Assembly (NCBI GenBank): GCA_027919835.1
Contig: JANVFP010000009.1
Span: 620,001 to 684,000 of the forward strand
Source of the DNA: Lentinula raphanica
Lineage: Eukaryota > Basidiomycota > Agaricomycetes > Agaricales > Omphalotaceae
Length of the DNA: 64,000 bases
Direction: 5' to 3'
Below, one piece after another: positions 32,811-42,311 of this stretch (position 1 is the first letter of the stretch; every line of letters begins with the position of its first letter). A model generated the notes under the pieces. It had not been told where the DNA came from, searched no databases, and saw only the letters and a list, made by a program, of their open reading frames with translations. The translations under genes and the position numbers were made by a program.

Positions 32811-33556
32811 ATGGCCTTCCATTTTCCATTGTAGAAAAAGTTCGCTCTATCATGATCATTCTTCTGATATCAAGATTGACGATTGTTTTCCTACGCACCA
32901 GCGTTTTGTTCCATTTTGTTTTTGATGCACATGTAGTGCATGATGAGCGATGGTTATCGAAGTTTGAACAAGAAGATTCGAAGGTCTACCCACGTACTAC
33001 TAGTATGTAGTATGTCCCAGCCTGTAACCCCCGGGCTCCATGAGGCTCCATGTCACTCGAGCAGCCTTATGACTCCTTATGAGGACCTCCTGATACCGAA
33101 AAATGCCTCTCATCTCCTGGAAAACCGTTTGAAGGATGCGGCTATCGAGCCGTTTTGCTGATTCACACCTATTCACACATGGGCATTGAAGATTTCGGAA
33201 TGGAAAAGGTAGATGGCACTCCATCTTGTTTCACCCTGGAACCCTCTGGAACCCCGATCAAATGGATACCGGTAGACCGTGGCACGCCGACTCGGACGTA
33301 TGGTGGGGCGGTGAAGGACACCAAACCAGGCCGTCAGGCCTCAGGGTCCAAGGCGGCTATGCTAAATATCGAACTGCCAGTGCCAAAAAACCGACGCTTC
33401 ATTCTTGTTTCTCTCTGCACCTGGTCGTGTCTCTTTGCTGGTCAAAGGCAACGTCTCTTCTCAACCTCAAATTCTGACTGTTATCCTGACAGTGACTTCA
33501 CAGATTATCAACTGCCACGTTTCAACTCATTCTCCTCAAAATTCTACTCAAACATC
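32811..33556. other. Upstream region and 5' leader of the secretory-protein gene at 33557
   Basis: A long in-frame stretch precedes the start at 33557 but reads like leader. The string TCTCTTTGCTGGTCAA occurs here (about 33429) and again upstream of the gene at 39304 (about 39100), suggesting a shared leader or promoter element. Confidence 0.4.
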
Positions 33557-35194
33557 ATGCTTTTTCATCCTTTGTGTCAAAAGCAAGCGTTTTCCTTCGT
33601 GCTCTTGGCCTTTGTCATATTTGAGCTTGTTTTCGCTGTACATAGTGCTGCCGTTCCTACGGTGAGTTTCCAAAAAGTGCTGAATCAAAGTCTCACAGCT
33701 TAGACAATCTTATGTAGGAGATGCATTTGGCCGCTCCTATGAAAGTTCGAGCACTGATCGACTCTGGTGAACCTGCATCACGCTATATTCGAGTTGTTCC
33801 CGGAAGCGATCTCATGGGTCAAAGGAGGAGCATCGGGCAGGAACTCCTTCCTCTCATTCGAGATTTTCTTCCTCTTGCGTACGACTGGAGTCTTAGTTAT
33901 CTGCCCCCGAGTCTATACGTCACAGGAGCTGATACCTATTCTTTTACCTTCTCCGCCTCCTCTAGTGATGAGTCTGATGACCATCTGAACATCAGCAAAA
34001 CTGACCTGGTGCCTAGGCTGCCTAGAGATACCCCCCAAAACCTCAGCAGTTTAAAAACTTTGAATTTGCCTGAAAAAGCCTGAGCAAGCCTGAGTTTGCC
34101 TGGAAAAGCCTGGGCAAGCCTGAGTTTGCCTCAGATTTCTTTGGGTGCTTTGGGAGAGCCTAGGTTTTGGGGGGTATCTCTGGGTTACTTAGGCCAAGGG
34201 TACTTTTCCTGATGAAGAACATGGGCACTGGGATAATCACAATAATTAAGAAGGATCTGATCAGAGGTTACATACGTTGGAGACAGTACGATAAGGGATC
34301 AGATTCACTAGTCAAGAAGCTTGATGATAAACAAGAAGCACTCAAGGTGAGCAGAGCTATCCCCAACCCTTGACATTCATGCATTTTCTTCTTGTTTGTT
34401 CATTGTTTCCGTGTTCTCTAGAACCTTCTTAAATTGTACCAACCATTTTTGAAAGAGCATGAAGACGCGGCGGAAAAACATAAATACGTGATCAGTTATT
34501 CTGCGCTCGAGACAACATCGCTTGTAACTGTTTCACGACCCATAATTGACCGCCGAGAATGGGTTACCTGCATACGAGACGTGATTGTAGCGAGTGTGAA
34601 ACATTTGGGTTTCGCACAAGATCTCTCCAACAATCAATTCGTGCCAATCAATACAGCTTACTTGTATCAGCTCAAGTCTTCAGCAGGCAATCCTTTTTGT
34701 TTGCTTCCCTTTTCCGTGACTCTTCCCGAATCTCAAGCTCTATTGCACGGAACGATCGACCTCCGACTCCGAGATGAACCATCCAAGAAAATAGTTCTCA
34801 AGGGAACTGTGGAATGGAAGTCGAAAGACAAAGAGCCCTATGAACTGGATATGATTACAATTCGTGTAAGTAAACACAGTTCTTGCCTATATCGAGTCTT
34901 GTTGATATATGTACATCATAGGAAATCGCGAGACTAGCACAAATCAAGATCACGCCGGGTGTTTCCTACAGAGTCACTTACACCACGGCTGCTCCTGGCC
35001 CAGGCTATCAGTGTTTCAAAGACAGATGGAAACCGACGACTGACTTCGAGGGTTCGGCACAAGCAGCAACTTGCGGAAGTGGGCCACCGCGCTGCGCGCG
35101 TGGCATGTACTCGTCCGGAATGTTACTGTTTGACAGTGCATGTATAACAAAGTGGAAGTTCCCTTGCTTGTCAAGGGCTCTTGGGGGTGTATAA
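33557..35194 (+). CDS. Unrecognised signal-peptide protein with MITE-bearing intron; 3' end possibly altered
   Basis: Exons 33557-33661, 33718-34008, 34251-34346, 34422-34865 and 34922-35194 close in phase to 402 residues. Residues 10-30 form a signal peptide (AFSFVLLAFVIFELVFA). The rest is a mixed globular protein (SGEPASRYIRVVPGSDLMG; VTLPESQALLHGTIDLRLRD; GTVEWKSKDKEPYELDM) that I do not recognise. The third intron holds a MITE. The last exon ends in an odd Cys/Arg/Gly-rich tail after TTDFEG. A donor in that exon at 35052 is phase-compatible with the orphan exon at 37218, so the original gene may have continued there (about 472 residues) before insertions enlarged the intron. If so, the present stop is a read-through of intron sequence. 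Confidence 0.55.
34012..34193. mobile_element. MITE-like element, 182 bp
   Basis: Inverted ends of about 32 bp: left CCTAGGCTGCCTAGAGATAC..., right reading on the other strand CCTAAGTAACCCAGAGATAC..., sharing an exact AGAGATACCCCCCAAAACCT block. The interior has a tandem GCCTGAGCAAGCCTGAGTTT-type repeat of about 30 bp. It lies in an intron that starts just before it at 34009. No clear target-site duplication was found. Confidence 0.75.
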
Positions 35195-36918
35195 TTCATA
35201 GGCGCCGGTTGTTTTCCGTAAACATTGGGAACAAACAAATGTGTAATCACGATAAGGACAAGCGCTGAATGATCTAGAGATAAGATAAGTATCCTCATGC
35301 AGTGTGCACCAAGAGCGCTCAAGCTCAAGCTCAAGCTCTGGAGTCAACTGCCTTCTGAAAGGCTCTATCCATCGGTATCAAGTCCTTGTTGTCTCTCAGA
35401 GCTCAAGCAAGGGCTCAGCCGCCTCGAGGCGGCCGTTCTAGTTTATAATCACGGTTTGTTGTTAGGTCCAAATGTTCCAAAGAACCAGATTCCTTCACCA
35501 TAGCACCCCCATTCAGCATACCATCATGTACAAAAATATCACCAGATTGAGAAAAAATTCTTGAATTGAAGTGTGCTTGTTCAATGCTGAAGTAAGAAAT
35601 CCCAGCGAGCTTATAATGAACAACATTATTCTGAATAGTTACATGATTAATAAGGATGAAGGATGGGTCATATATGGACTCAAAAACAAAAGTAAGATCG
35701 CTGTCCTAAAAGAATGTTAATTAATTAGCGGTGAAAGAAAAAATAAAAATAAAAATAAAACATACTCTTATTGCACAATGAAAGGGAGGAGAGGAGAAAG
35801 ATTTTTTGGAGACATCTTTCATTTTCTGGATGATGAAAACAATTGAGTCAGTGATGGTCACTAGAGCAAGGTCATCTGCGCAAGAAAGAATCTAGAAGAA
35901 AGATGAGAAAGGTGGAAAAAAAACAGGGAAAAAAGAAAACCTTTTGTAGAACGGACTTCCAATGTTGAGCCTCATGAAGATGATAAAGATATAAAGGATG
36001 ATCAGGCAGAACAAAACATTCTTCAGCAAGCCATACAGACAACACATCATGTTCCATGCTAGTAGAGAATCATAGAATGAATGTAAGAGCAGAAAGAACA
36101 AAGAAGGATAATCACAGAGGAGGGGTGAAAGAATTAATGGAAGAATGACCAGGAAACAGTGAAGAAGAGGATGACGGATAAACAGCATGGGAAGACAACG
36201 GAAGAGGCGCAGAGAGAGAGGATTGACGCAAATGAGATGTGGTGAAATCCAATGTGGAGGCGACAGAGTCATGGATGTGAAACAAATTGTTCTGAGGCGA
36301 GGCCAGGAAAATTTGGGACTGTAGAAAAAGACAACGAGAGGAAACGCAGGTGAAAAAAATAGAAAAGATCAAACGAAGGAGAGAAGAAAAAATTACCCTG
36401 AGATCAGAGAACATGCTGTGAAACCAGCGCAAGTGATAATCGACAGTATGATGTTGGAAAATAGAAGCGACATGATAGTGCACAGAAACGACAAGAAAAT
36501 GCCACGGTCAGGGAATGTAGAGACAGGGACATCCAGTGAAAGATTTTCAGCAACCCAAGAGGACATACTATCGAACTAAAGAACATAAGAAAAACAGAAA
36601 AAGACAGAGGGGGGTCGAATATAACATATCGCAGTCCAAATCCTGCAATAATTTACAAATAGAATCAAGAAAATCATCATCTGAATAGTGGAAGTCACAA
36701 GCGGTCGATATAGAGCGGACCATGGAGGGAGTCAGTTTCATTAAGGAAATTGAAGATCACAGTGGAAGAAGAAGCAAAAAAAAGCAGGATGATACAATAC
36801 AATGAAAGAGGGCGATAAGACTCAAGAGGAAGAGGTACCCACGTGAACAAGCGAAATAACGTGACTAAGTGAGACAACGTGACAAAAACCCAAATCGAGC
36901 GATAAAAACCCAAAAAGG
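35195..36918. other. AT-rich, purine-skewed stretch without supported gene
   Basis: From about 35480 the plus strand is dominated by A and G (runs such as AAAATAAAAATAAAAATAAA near 35745) and has many stops in all plus frames. Minus-strand frames are Phe/Leu/Ser-rich only because of composition. The base composition differs sharply from both flanks, suggesting inserted DNA, but no terminal repeats or coding domains are recognisable. Confidence 0.5.
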
Positions 36919-37207
36919 CGATTTTTAATTTTTTTTTTTTTTTTTTTTTTTGGTAGTACGTGTCGAAAGACAAGGCATAGGCAACCGTATCTGAACGGCC
37001 CCTTCTGCACCGTAATTAGTGAAGGGAAAATCATGAAAACCTTCAAGTGGAGAAGCTAGGCTACCCCGAGGAAATGCATTGCTGCACATGGCTTTGGCCA
37101 TAGTGTGGGGCTCCAGGCTTGGACTTGCTCAGTCCATGTCAACTATGTCAACCAAAATCAGTATATGGCCTGATACCCACTAAAACCCCGACGCGATTTT
37201 TAATTTT
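36919..37207 (-). mobile_element. Poly(A) retroposon (SINE-like) with 15-bp target-site duplication
   Basis: GCGATTTTTAATTTT occurs at 36919-36933 and again at 37193-37207. Between them lies a pure T run (to about 36951) and about 240 bp of unique sequence. Read on the minus strand this is a short body followed by a poly(A) tail, bounded by direct repeats, the hallmark of LINE-mediated retroposition. No protein is encoded. I see no convincing pol III A/B boxes, so it may be a SINE, a 5'-truncated LINE end, or a retroposed transcript. Confidence 0.8.
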
Positions 37208-37217
37208 ACTTTGACAG

Positions 37218-37624
37218 ATTTCCCACGCCAAACGGGCTATAGGACGATTCCTTCATTTCATTCCGGACTCATAATTGCAAAAGCACTTGGCATTGAACCG
37301 TATGATGCGGTGTCTGCGACGGGCGCTAAACTCAACGTCTATACGAAAGGATCAGAGTATTCTATCCCTTTTGCCACTGCAGAAGCACAGGTTCCGGAGA
37401 AGCAAAAGTCTGGGCATTTACTATTCAGGTGGGGTCAGAAGAATAGTGATGGAGAGTCTGGTCCTGTGGTAGAGGTGGTTTGGGATGGAAGTGAAGGTTC
37501 TACTGAAGTCGACGTTCGTCACTGCGCCGTAAGTAAGCATCCATCTGTGACTAAACTTCTCGTTCAACATCACCTACTTTAGGAGATGTGGAAAGCATTG
37601 GGATTGCCTGAGGGCCATAGTTGA
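37218..37624 (+). pseudogene. Orphan 3' exon pair of a split gene
   Basis: Two exons (37218-37528 and 37583-37624) with good splice sites encode about 117 residues (YRTIPSFHSGLIIAKALGIE, SGHLLFRWGQKNSDGES, then EMWKALGLPEGHS and a stop). The first exon opens at an acceptor (TTTGACAG) in phase 1 and has no start codon or upstream coding exon nearby. The acceptor is 10 bp from the retroposon's target-site duplication. It may be the original 3' end of the gene at 33557, whose donor at 35052 is in the matching phase. The family is not recognised. Confidence 0.5.
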
Positions 37625-38557
37625 GTACGCTGTGCATGCGTTGGACAAAGACTCAGGAGCGAAAGTGTTTCGTAAATTTGGGACTCGTAGCAATGGAGTA
37701 TTTGGGCTATGAATAGAATTTTAATCCCTGATCTTGAACAGCATCTCAGCTTATCAGTTGCTGCTCTGGGAGCTTTCAAGTTTCTCCCCCCTATCTTGGA
37801 AGTTCGTATAAATCCTTCAGCGGTGTAACAAGCGACAACCTATGTACGTGGAAACAACAAGTTGATATCCAAACACAAGTGCCGGAACTCGCATATTCCA
37901 GAACAAAAAAGGCGCACACCATCAGACACCATCGCAGTCTCCTGCAGCTGGTGAATCAATCAATCGATAGGATACCTGTGTCTCATCTTTATCTGTAGCA
38001 AATGGCAAATAATCATCGACCGCCCATCCGGAATTGAATATTGATTTCCTTCACAGCACTGAGTCGTTTTTTTTCGGTGTGCATTGTAGACTAAGGGTAA
38101 CGATTACCATTCGTTCTCAGTCTTCTATGGTCTGACTTCAGAGAGCCCTAGTGTGTGCGTCGGTGTGCGAAGACGTACTGAGAGGGAGTTTCGAGTCTCG
38201 AGGATGGACATCATCGTCGGACCATCGCCGCATCGTGTGCTTACATAATAGCCTCATCGTGCACTTTCTCAGAGTCTCTATCTCCTCGAGACACTCAGCA
38301 GAGTTCCGACCATTTATTAGTAATGAGCTCAGACTCGTAGCGAGTTTTCCAGCCGCATCTCCTTCTGCCAGTATGCTGAGCACCTCTCATCGGCCAGTAG
38401 CGCAAAGGCATCACGGAAGCAACCAAAGAGAAGCAGACGAATACAAAGGCTAAGGAAGGACAGGGAAGGACTCAAGTCTAAACCACAAGAGACCACAAGG
38501 AAGCTCCGCGATCGTTACTACTGGTGAATCGAGATTGTTCATCCATCTACATATGAG

Positions 38558-38701
38558 CGATTTGGGAGGAAGCGATGGATCATGGCAGGTAGAGTGCATG
38601 CGGAACGAGAGGATATTTCGGAGGGATTTGGGAGATCAAAGGAAAGCAAAGGGAAATGATGGATCATCGCAGGTGGAGTGCATGCGATACGAGAGGATAC
38701 G
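38558..38701. repeat. Imperfect tandem duplication, two units of ~70 bp
   Basis: GATTTGGGAG, GATGGATCAT, GAGTGCATGCG and GAGAGGATA occur in the same order twice, starting at about 38558 and 38626, with a small insertion in the second unit. Confidence 0.7.
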
Positions 38702-38789
38702 AGGCTATACGAGGGTACGTTGATGCAGTATTACTTGGATACAATCTGATAATAGAGTCTGATAGAGTCTGATGCGCTGTAATAGAGCG

Positions 38790-38985
38790 ATGCAATGAGC
38801 GGAACCAGGTGGAACTTTGCAGCGTGCTCACCTCGACCTCCGTCGGTTCACAGCCTACAACTTCAAACCCTTTACAACCCCCACGTTGGTACAGATTTAC
38901 TGAATCCTGATTAGAATCGACCTTCTGATTCCTTCTGATCCTAGCTGATCCTCTGGAGACATAGCACGAGGCTCCGGCCTCCCCT
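38790..38985. repeat. Dispersed 200-bp repeat, copy 1 (copy 2 near 41285-41500)
   Basis: Shared strings in the same order: TCGGTTCACAGCCTAC, CCCACGTTGGTACAGATTTA, GCTGATCC and GAGGCTCCGGCC (copy 2 GAGGTTCCGGCC). It forms the upstream part of a larger duplicated block. Confidence 0.75.
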
Positions 38986-39303
38986 GGCCTCCTTCGCCTT
39001 CCCTCACCGATTCATCCCCCAAACGAATTTTGTGCATAAATACCGCTACCCACGTCTCTTTCCTTCCCACAAATTTTTCGTCTTACGCTGGTCGGTGTAG
39101 TCTCTTTGCTGGTCAAGGGTAAGCCGTCGTCACTCCTCGACTCGCTGTATCGCAGTGTTCTGACGATACCACCCCGACTCTTTCGACTGTACAGATACTC
39201 CACGTCTTGTTTGTTTCATTCACCCTCACACCGTTTTCACAAAATTATACGAGTCCTCTATACTCGTCTTTTCAAATCTTCTCGCGAGAAAAAGTCAAGA
39301 AAG

Positions 39304-40140
39304 ATGCGCTTCAATCTTCTCAGTCGTGGCTTGAGCTTCGAAGCCAACCTGACCTTGATCGTTGGTATCCTGTCCGTTGTTGGATGCGTCAATGGTGTTC
39401 CTGTCCAAGTTGGTTCTGAAGGTTCTGAAGTAAGTGCTTCGTCTGTTATGTGAATTTTTGCATTCTGAGTGGATTGATCCTACTGGTATTTCAGGGAACC
39501 CCCGAGTCCAAGGCAGTTCAGTCTACCGCCGATCAGCCCCAAGTCAAGGTTGTGAATCTGGAATGGGGAGGATCCGTGAACCAACTCAAGCACGGTACAG
39601 ATACTGACATAGCTCTCTCGTCTGCGCTAGCGTATCTATCGAAGGAAGAGCAGGAAGAATGGTCCCAGACATGCATCCAGGTCGCTAAGGAGGGTCTGCC
39701 GAGACTTAGCGCTCAGCTCGCTGTTAGCCAATTCAAACTCGACGTGATGACTGGTACTTTCCCAATACCAGTACCAGCCCGTCGAATGTCTTTTCGAATC
39801 GAGTTCATGCTGAGTCGTGCAGCCGGCGTAGTAGAGGGAAACATCTCTGTCGACGAGGATAAGCTCATTATACATTACGGTGGCTCAGGAACACCTCGAA
39901 CACAAGCGGTGATAGAGAGTGTTCCCGAGAAGTCCAAAGTAAGCAATGGAACCCAATTTTGTCCGCTAGGATGACTCTAACCCTTTTTCAAAGATCGTTC
40001 CTCCCAAGATGAAAACTCTGCGGGAGTTGTGGGAAAAAGCTGGAGAGGGGAAGAAAATGGCATTGTCTGACATGCAGGCGAGGGTGAAGGCTGCGCGGAC
40101 AGGTAGCACATCCGGAGGAGGAGGAAAAGAAGAAGCGTGA
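39304..40140 (+). CDS. Unrecognised small signal-peptide protein
   Basis: Exons 39304-39429, 39495-39938 and 39994-40140 close in phase to 238 residues. A hydrophobic segment at residues 15-32 (LTLIVGILSVVGCVNGVP) is a probable signal peptide. The middle reads as a soluble domain (ALSSALAYLSKEEQEEWSQT; FPIPVPARRMSFRIEFMLS), and the C-terminus is a charged helix (LRELWEKAGEGKKMALSDMQ) ending in a glycine/lysine stretch. The family is not recognised. Directly downstream lies a decayed copy of a kinase 5' end, and remains of this gene's last exon recur in the duplicate block near 41530, so gene and kinase travelled together in duplication. Confidence 0.68.
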
Positions 40141-40159
40141 AGAGCGGTGATTAGTCACT

Positions 40160-40590
40160 GGGTACTAGGTAGAACACATATGATGTTGGCGAGAATGAAG
40201 TCTGTTCGGATAACTACATACTGACAAGATGCCTCTTAGTGTGAATGTTCTCCGTCGTGGTTTCTGCCAAGCAGTGAGGATGGGACGTCGAATACTTCGA
40301 GTCACTAAACTCTTCACAAACAACTGAATTTTCATGTCACGATTCAAATCGTCGTCGCGGATGAACTTGGAGCATACATTATACTAAGGGGTACAATGCA
40401 TTCTTCAGATTTATTCTTCTCAGTGCTCATAGCGCCGTTTGACGATAACGGTGACGGTCTCAAGACTTGCCCAAGACGGTCCTCCCAGGAACTTGACGGT
40501 TCATCGACATCCTAGTACGGACAAAATGCTCAGAAGCGAAGGAAAAATCATGAAAACACTTCGTTATCTCATTCGCTTTTACGGTTAGTT
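40160..40590 (+). pseudogene. Decayed 5' fragment of a K3-type kinase gene
   Basis: Follows the kinase K3 region around 42220-42560 in order: TAGAACACATATGATGTTGG, a GGATGAACTTGGAGCAT segment, ATTCTTCAGATTTATTC, CTTGACGGTTCATCGACATCC and ACACTTCGTTATCTCATTCG all have close counterparts. Many indels and stops destroy the frame, and nothing of the kinase catalytic domain remains. Confidence 0.7.
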
Positions 40591-41269
40591 AGCGCCTTCT
40601 TCAGTCTAACCTGGTGTGAAACCTATTATTGAAGATAGAAAATACGGCGGGCGTCCGGGGGAGTCGATCCCAGTGCCACTCGTGGAGGGTTTTCGGTCAC
40701 CGAGCAATCATTTGCGTTCTTGAATCCCGACTTCCACATCTTTCATCTTCTAGGCATCTACATCTCATTTGCTAGGATCTCAGACTAAAGGCTCTACCGA
40801 TGGATCACGACTGCCAGAAAGAAGGAAAATATAGTACTCGGCTTCACCCGAACTTGGCAGTGGGGGTCTCACCTGGTCACCTAAAGGAACATGACCGTTG
40901 AGCCAGACCCTACTGCCTTTCAAGCAGCATTTTCTCATCTGAAAGACGGTAGACTGATATGAGGAGACATATATGGATTTGGACTAAGTCAGAAGGGTGA
41001 AGTTACAAGGGAGTTACTAGCGAGTCGCGACCGACGACCGTCACGACAAGTTGTCCTTCGGAGTCGGATTAGTAGATCTTCAAAAGTCAGGACTCAGAAC
41101 TGTTTTCGCCGTTGGCACTACTTACTTTGAAGTCGTCGGGACTGGAAGTTAGCCTTTAGCTATAGGACTGGATAGGTCAGGACCTGTTACAACTGGTTTC
41201 CTCATTGGAGTCAAGCAACATCAGGCAGCATCCGACGCAGTGCCCATGCGATACCGTGATGGTCATTGC

Positions 41270-41835
41270 CAGGCAGAACCAGGCGGAACCTCTAAGCTAA
41301 CCTTTGCTAACCTCCATCGGTTCACAGCCTACGAATTTCGAGAAGAGTTCAAACCGTTACAACCCCACGTTGGTACAGATTTACTGAAGGCTGATTGGAA
41401 TTGACCATTTTAATTTATTCTTATCCTAACTAGAGGCCTCTAGAGGCTAGCTGATCCCTGCTGATCCTAAGGAGAGCAAGCTGAAGCGAGGTTCCGGCCG
41501 TTAACGCTCTTCTCACAGGATGTTCACACAAAATTGTGGGGACTGCTGCAGAAAGCTAAAGAGCCGAAGAAGTAGACCTTGTCTGGCTCGGAGACTGAGC
41601 CACTGGGTAGAACACATGATTTTGGAAGTCTGTTCAAATACTATTGGTAGCAAGTTGCCGCTAGTGTAAAAGTTCTCCGTCGTGGATACTGAGCAGTGAG
41701 AATGGAACGTCGACCACTTGTACTCGCCACAAACGACGACTTTCATGCTGGCAAGACCCGATACGATGTCGACGTCGCGACTCGCGGATGAACTTGAAGC
41801 ATGGAAGATAATAGATGGTACTATCCACGTAGTCT
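41270..41835 (+). pseudogene. Collapsed duplicate: repeat + remnant of signal-peptide gene + kinase 5' fragment
   Basis: The left part matches the 200-bp repeat at 38790. A short segment near 41525-41575 matches the last exon of the gene at 39304 (GTGGGGACTGCTGCAGAAAG against GTGGGAAAAAGCTGGAGAGG). From 41600 it follows the kinase fragment (TAGAACACATGAT, CGACGACTTTCATG, GGATGAACTTGAAGCATG). The order equals the block 38790-40590, so this is a copy with the gene body deleted. Confidence 0.65.
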
Positions 41836-42311
41836 CCCGTAGGCAGACCCTTTGCGACTCTGCGAGACAAGCTCGCTGGTAAAAACGAGATACTCTGCCG
41901 CATCGTGTCATACTAAGAGAGTGATGTCGATGATTGAGAAGAGAGGCCGGGGCCGGGGGCCCGGGATGTTTGAACTTTCCCAATTAGGCGCCCATCTCTT
42001 CTTACTTCCTGCCCCTCATCGTCGCTTACAGTTTTGTCGGGGCCTCCCACCTGGCACCTACAGTCTGATCAGACTCCAGGCTTGTTCTTTTGCGCGTTTG
42101 TTGCCCATCAGCGCGGAGCCATGCCCCAGGAAAACCCACTCTTATTCTCTGACTGACCCTCACTTTGATAAGCTTTGATACATCTCTGGTCTTGGACAGC
42201 CGGATACCTATCTTGTTCATTAGAACACATGATGTTGACGGAAACGATGATTTCTTGTGTCCAGATATTAGTAATGCGCCTAAACAAGGTGCGCTCCTCC
42301 ATTCTCTGAGG

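Larger units (their letters stand above)
37625..39303. other. Intergenic stretch with duplicated segments
   Basis: No gene is supported. Holds a local duplication (38558-38701) and one copy of a 200-bp segment also found near 41285. The presumed promoter and leader of the gene at 39304 occupy the right part (GTGCATAAATACC near 39031). Confidence 0.45.

Noticed and set aside
36112..36483. Phe/Leu-rich minus-strand frames that look like membrane proteins
   Set aside because: They reflect the purine skew of the opposite strand; no start context, introns or family pattern.
40645..40720. tRNA-like string with GTCGATCCC
   Set aside because: No cloverleaf could be folded by hand and no anticodon arm is evident.
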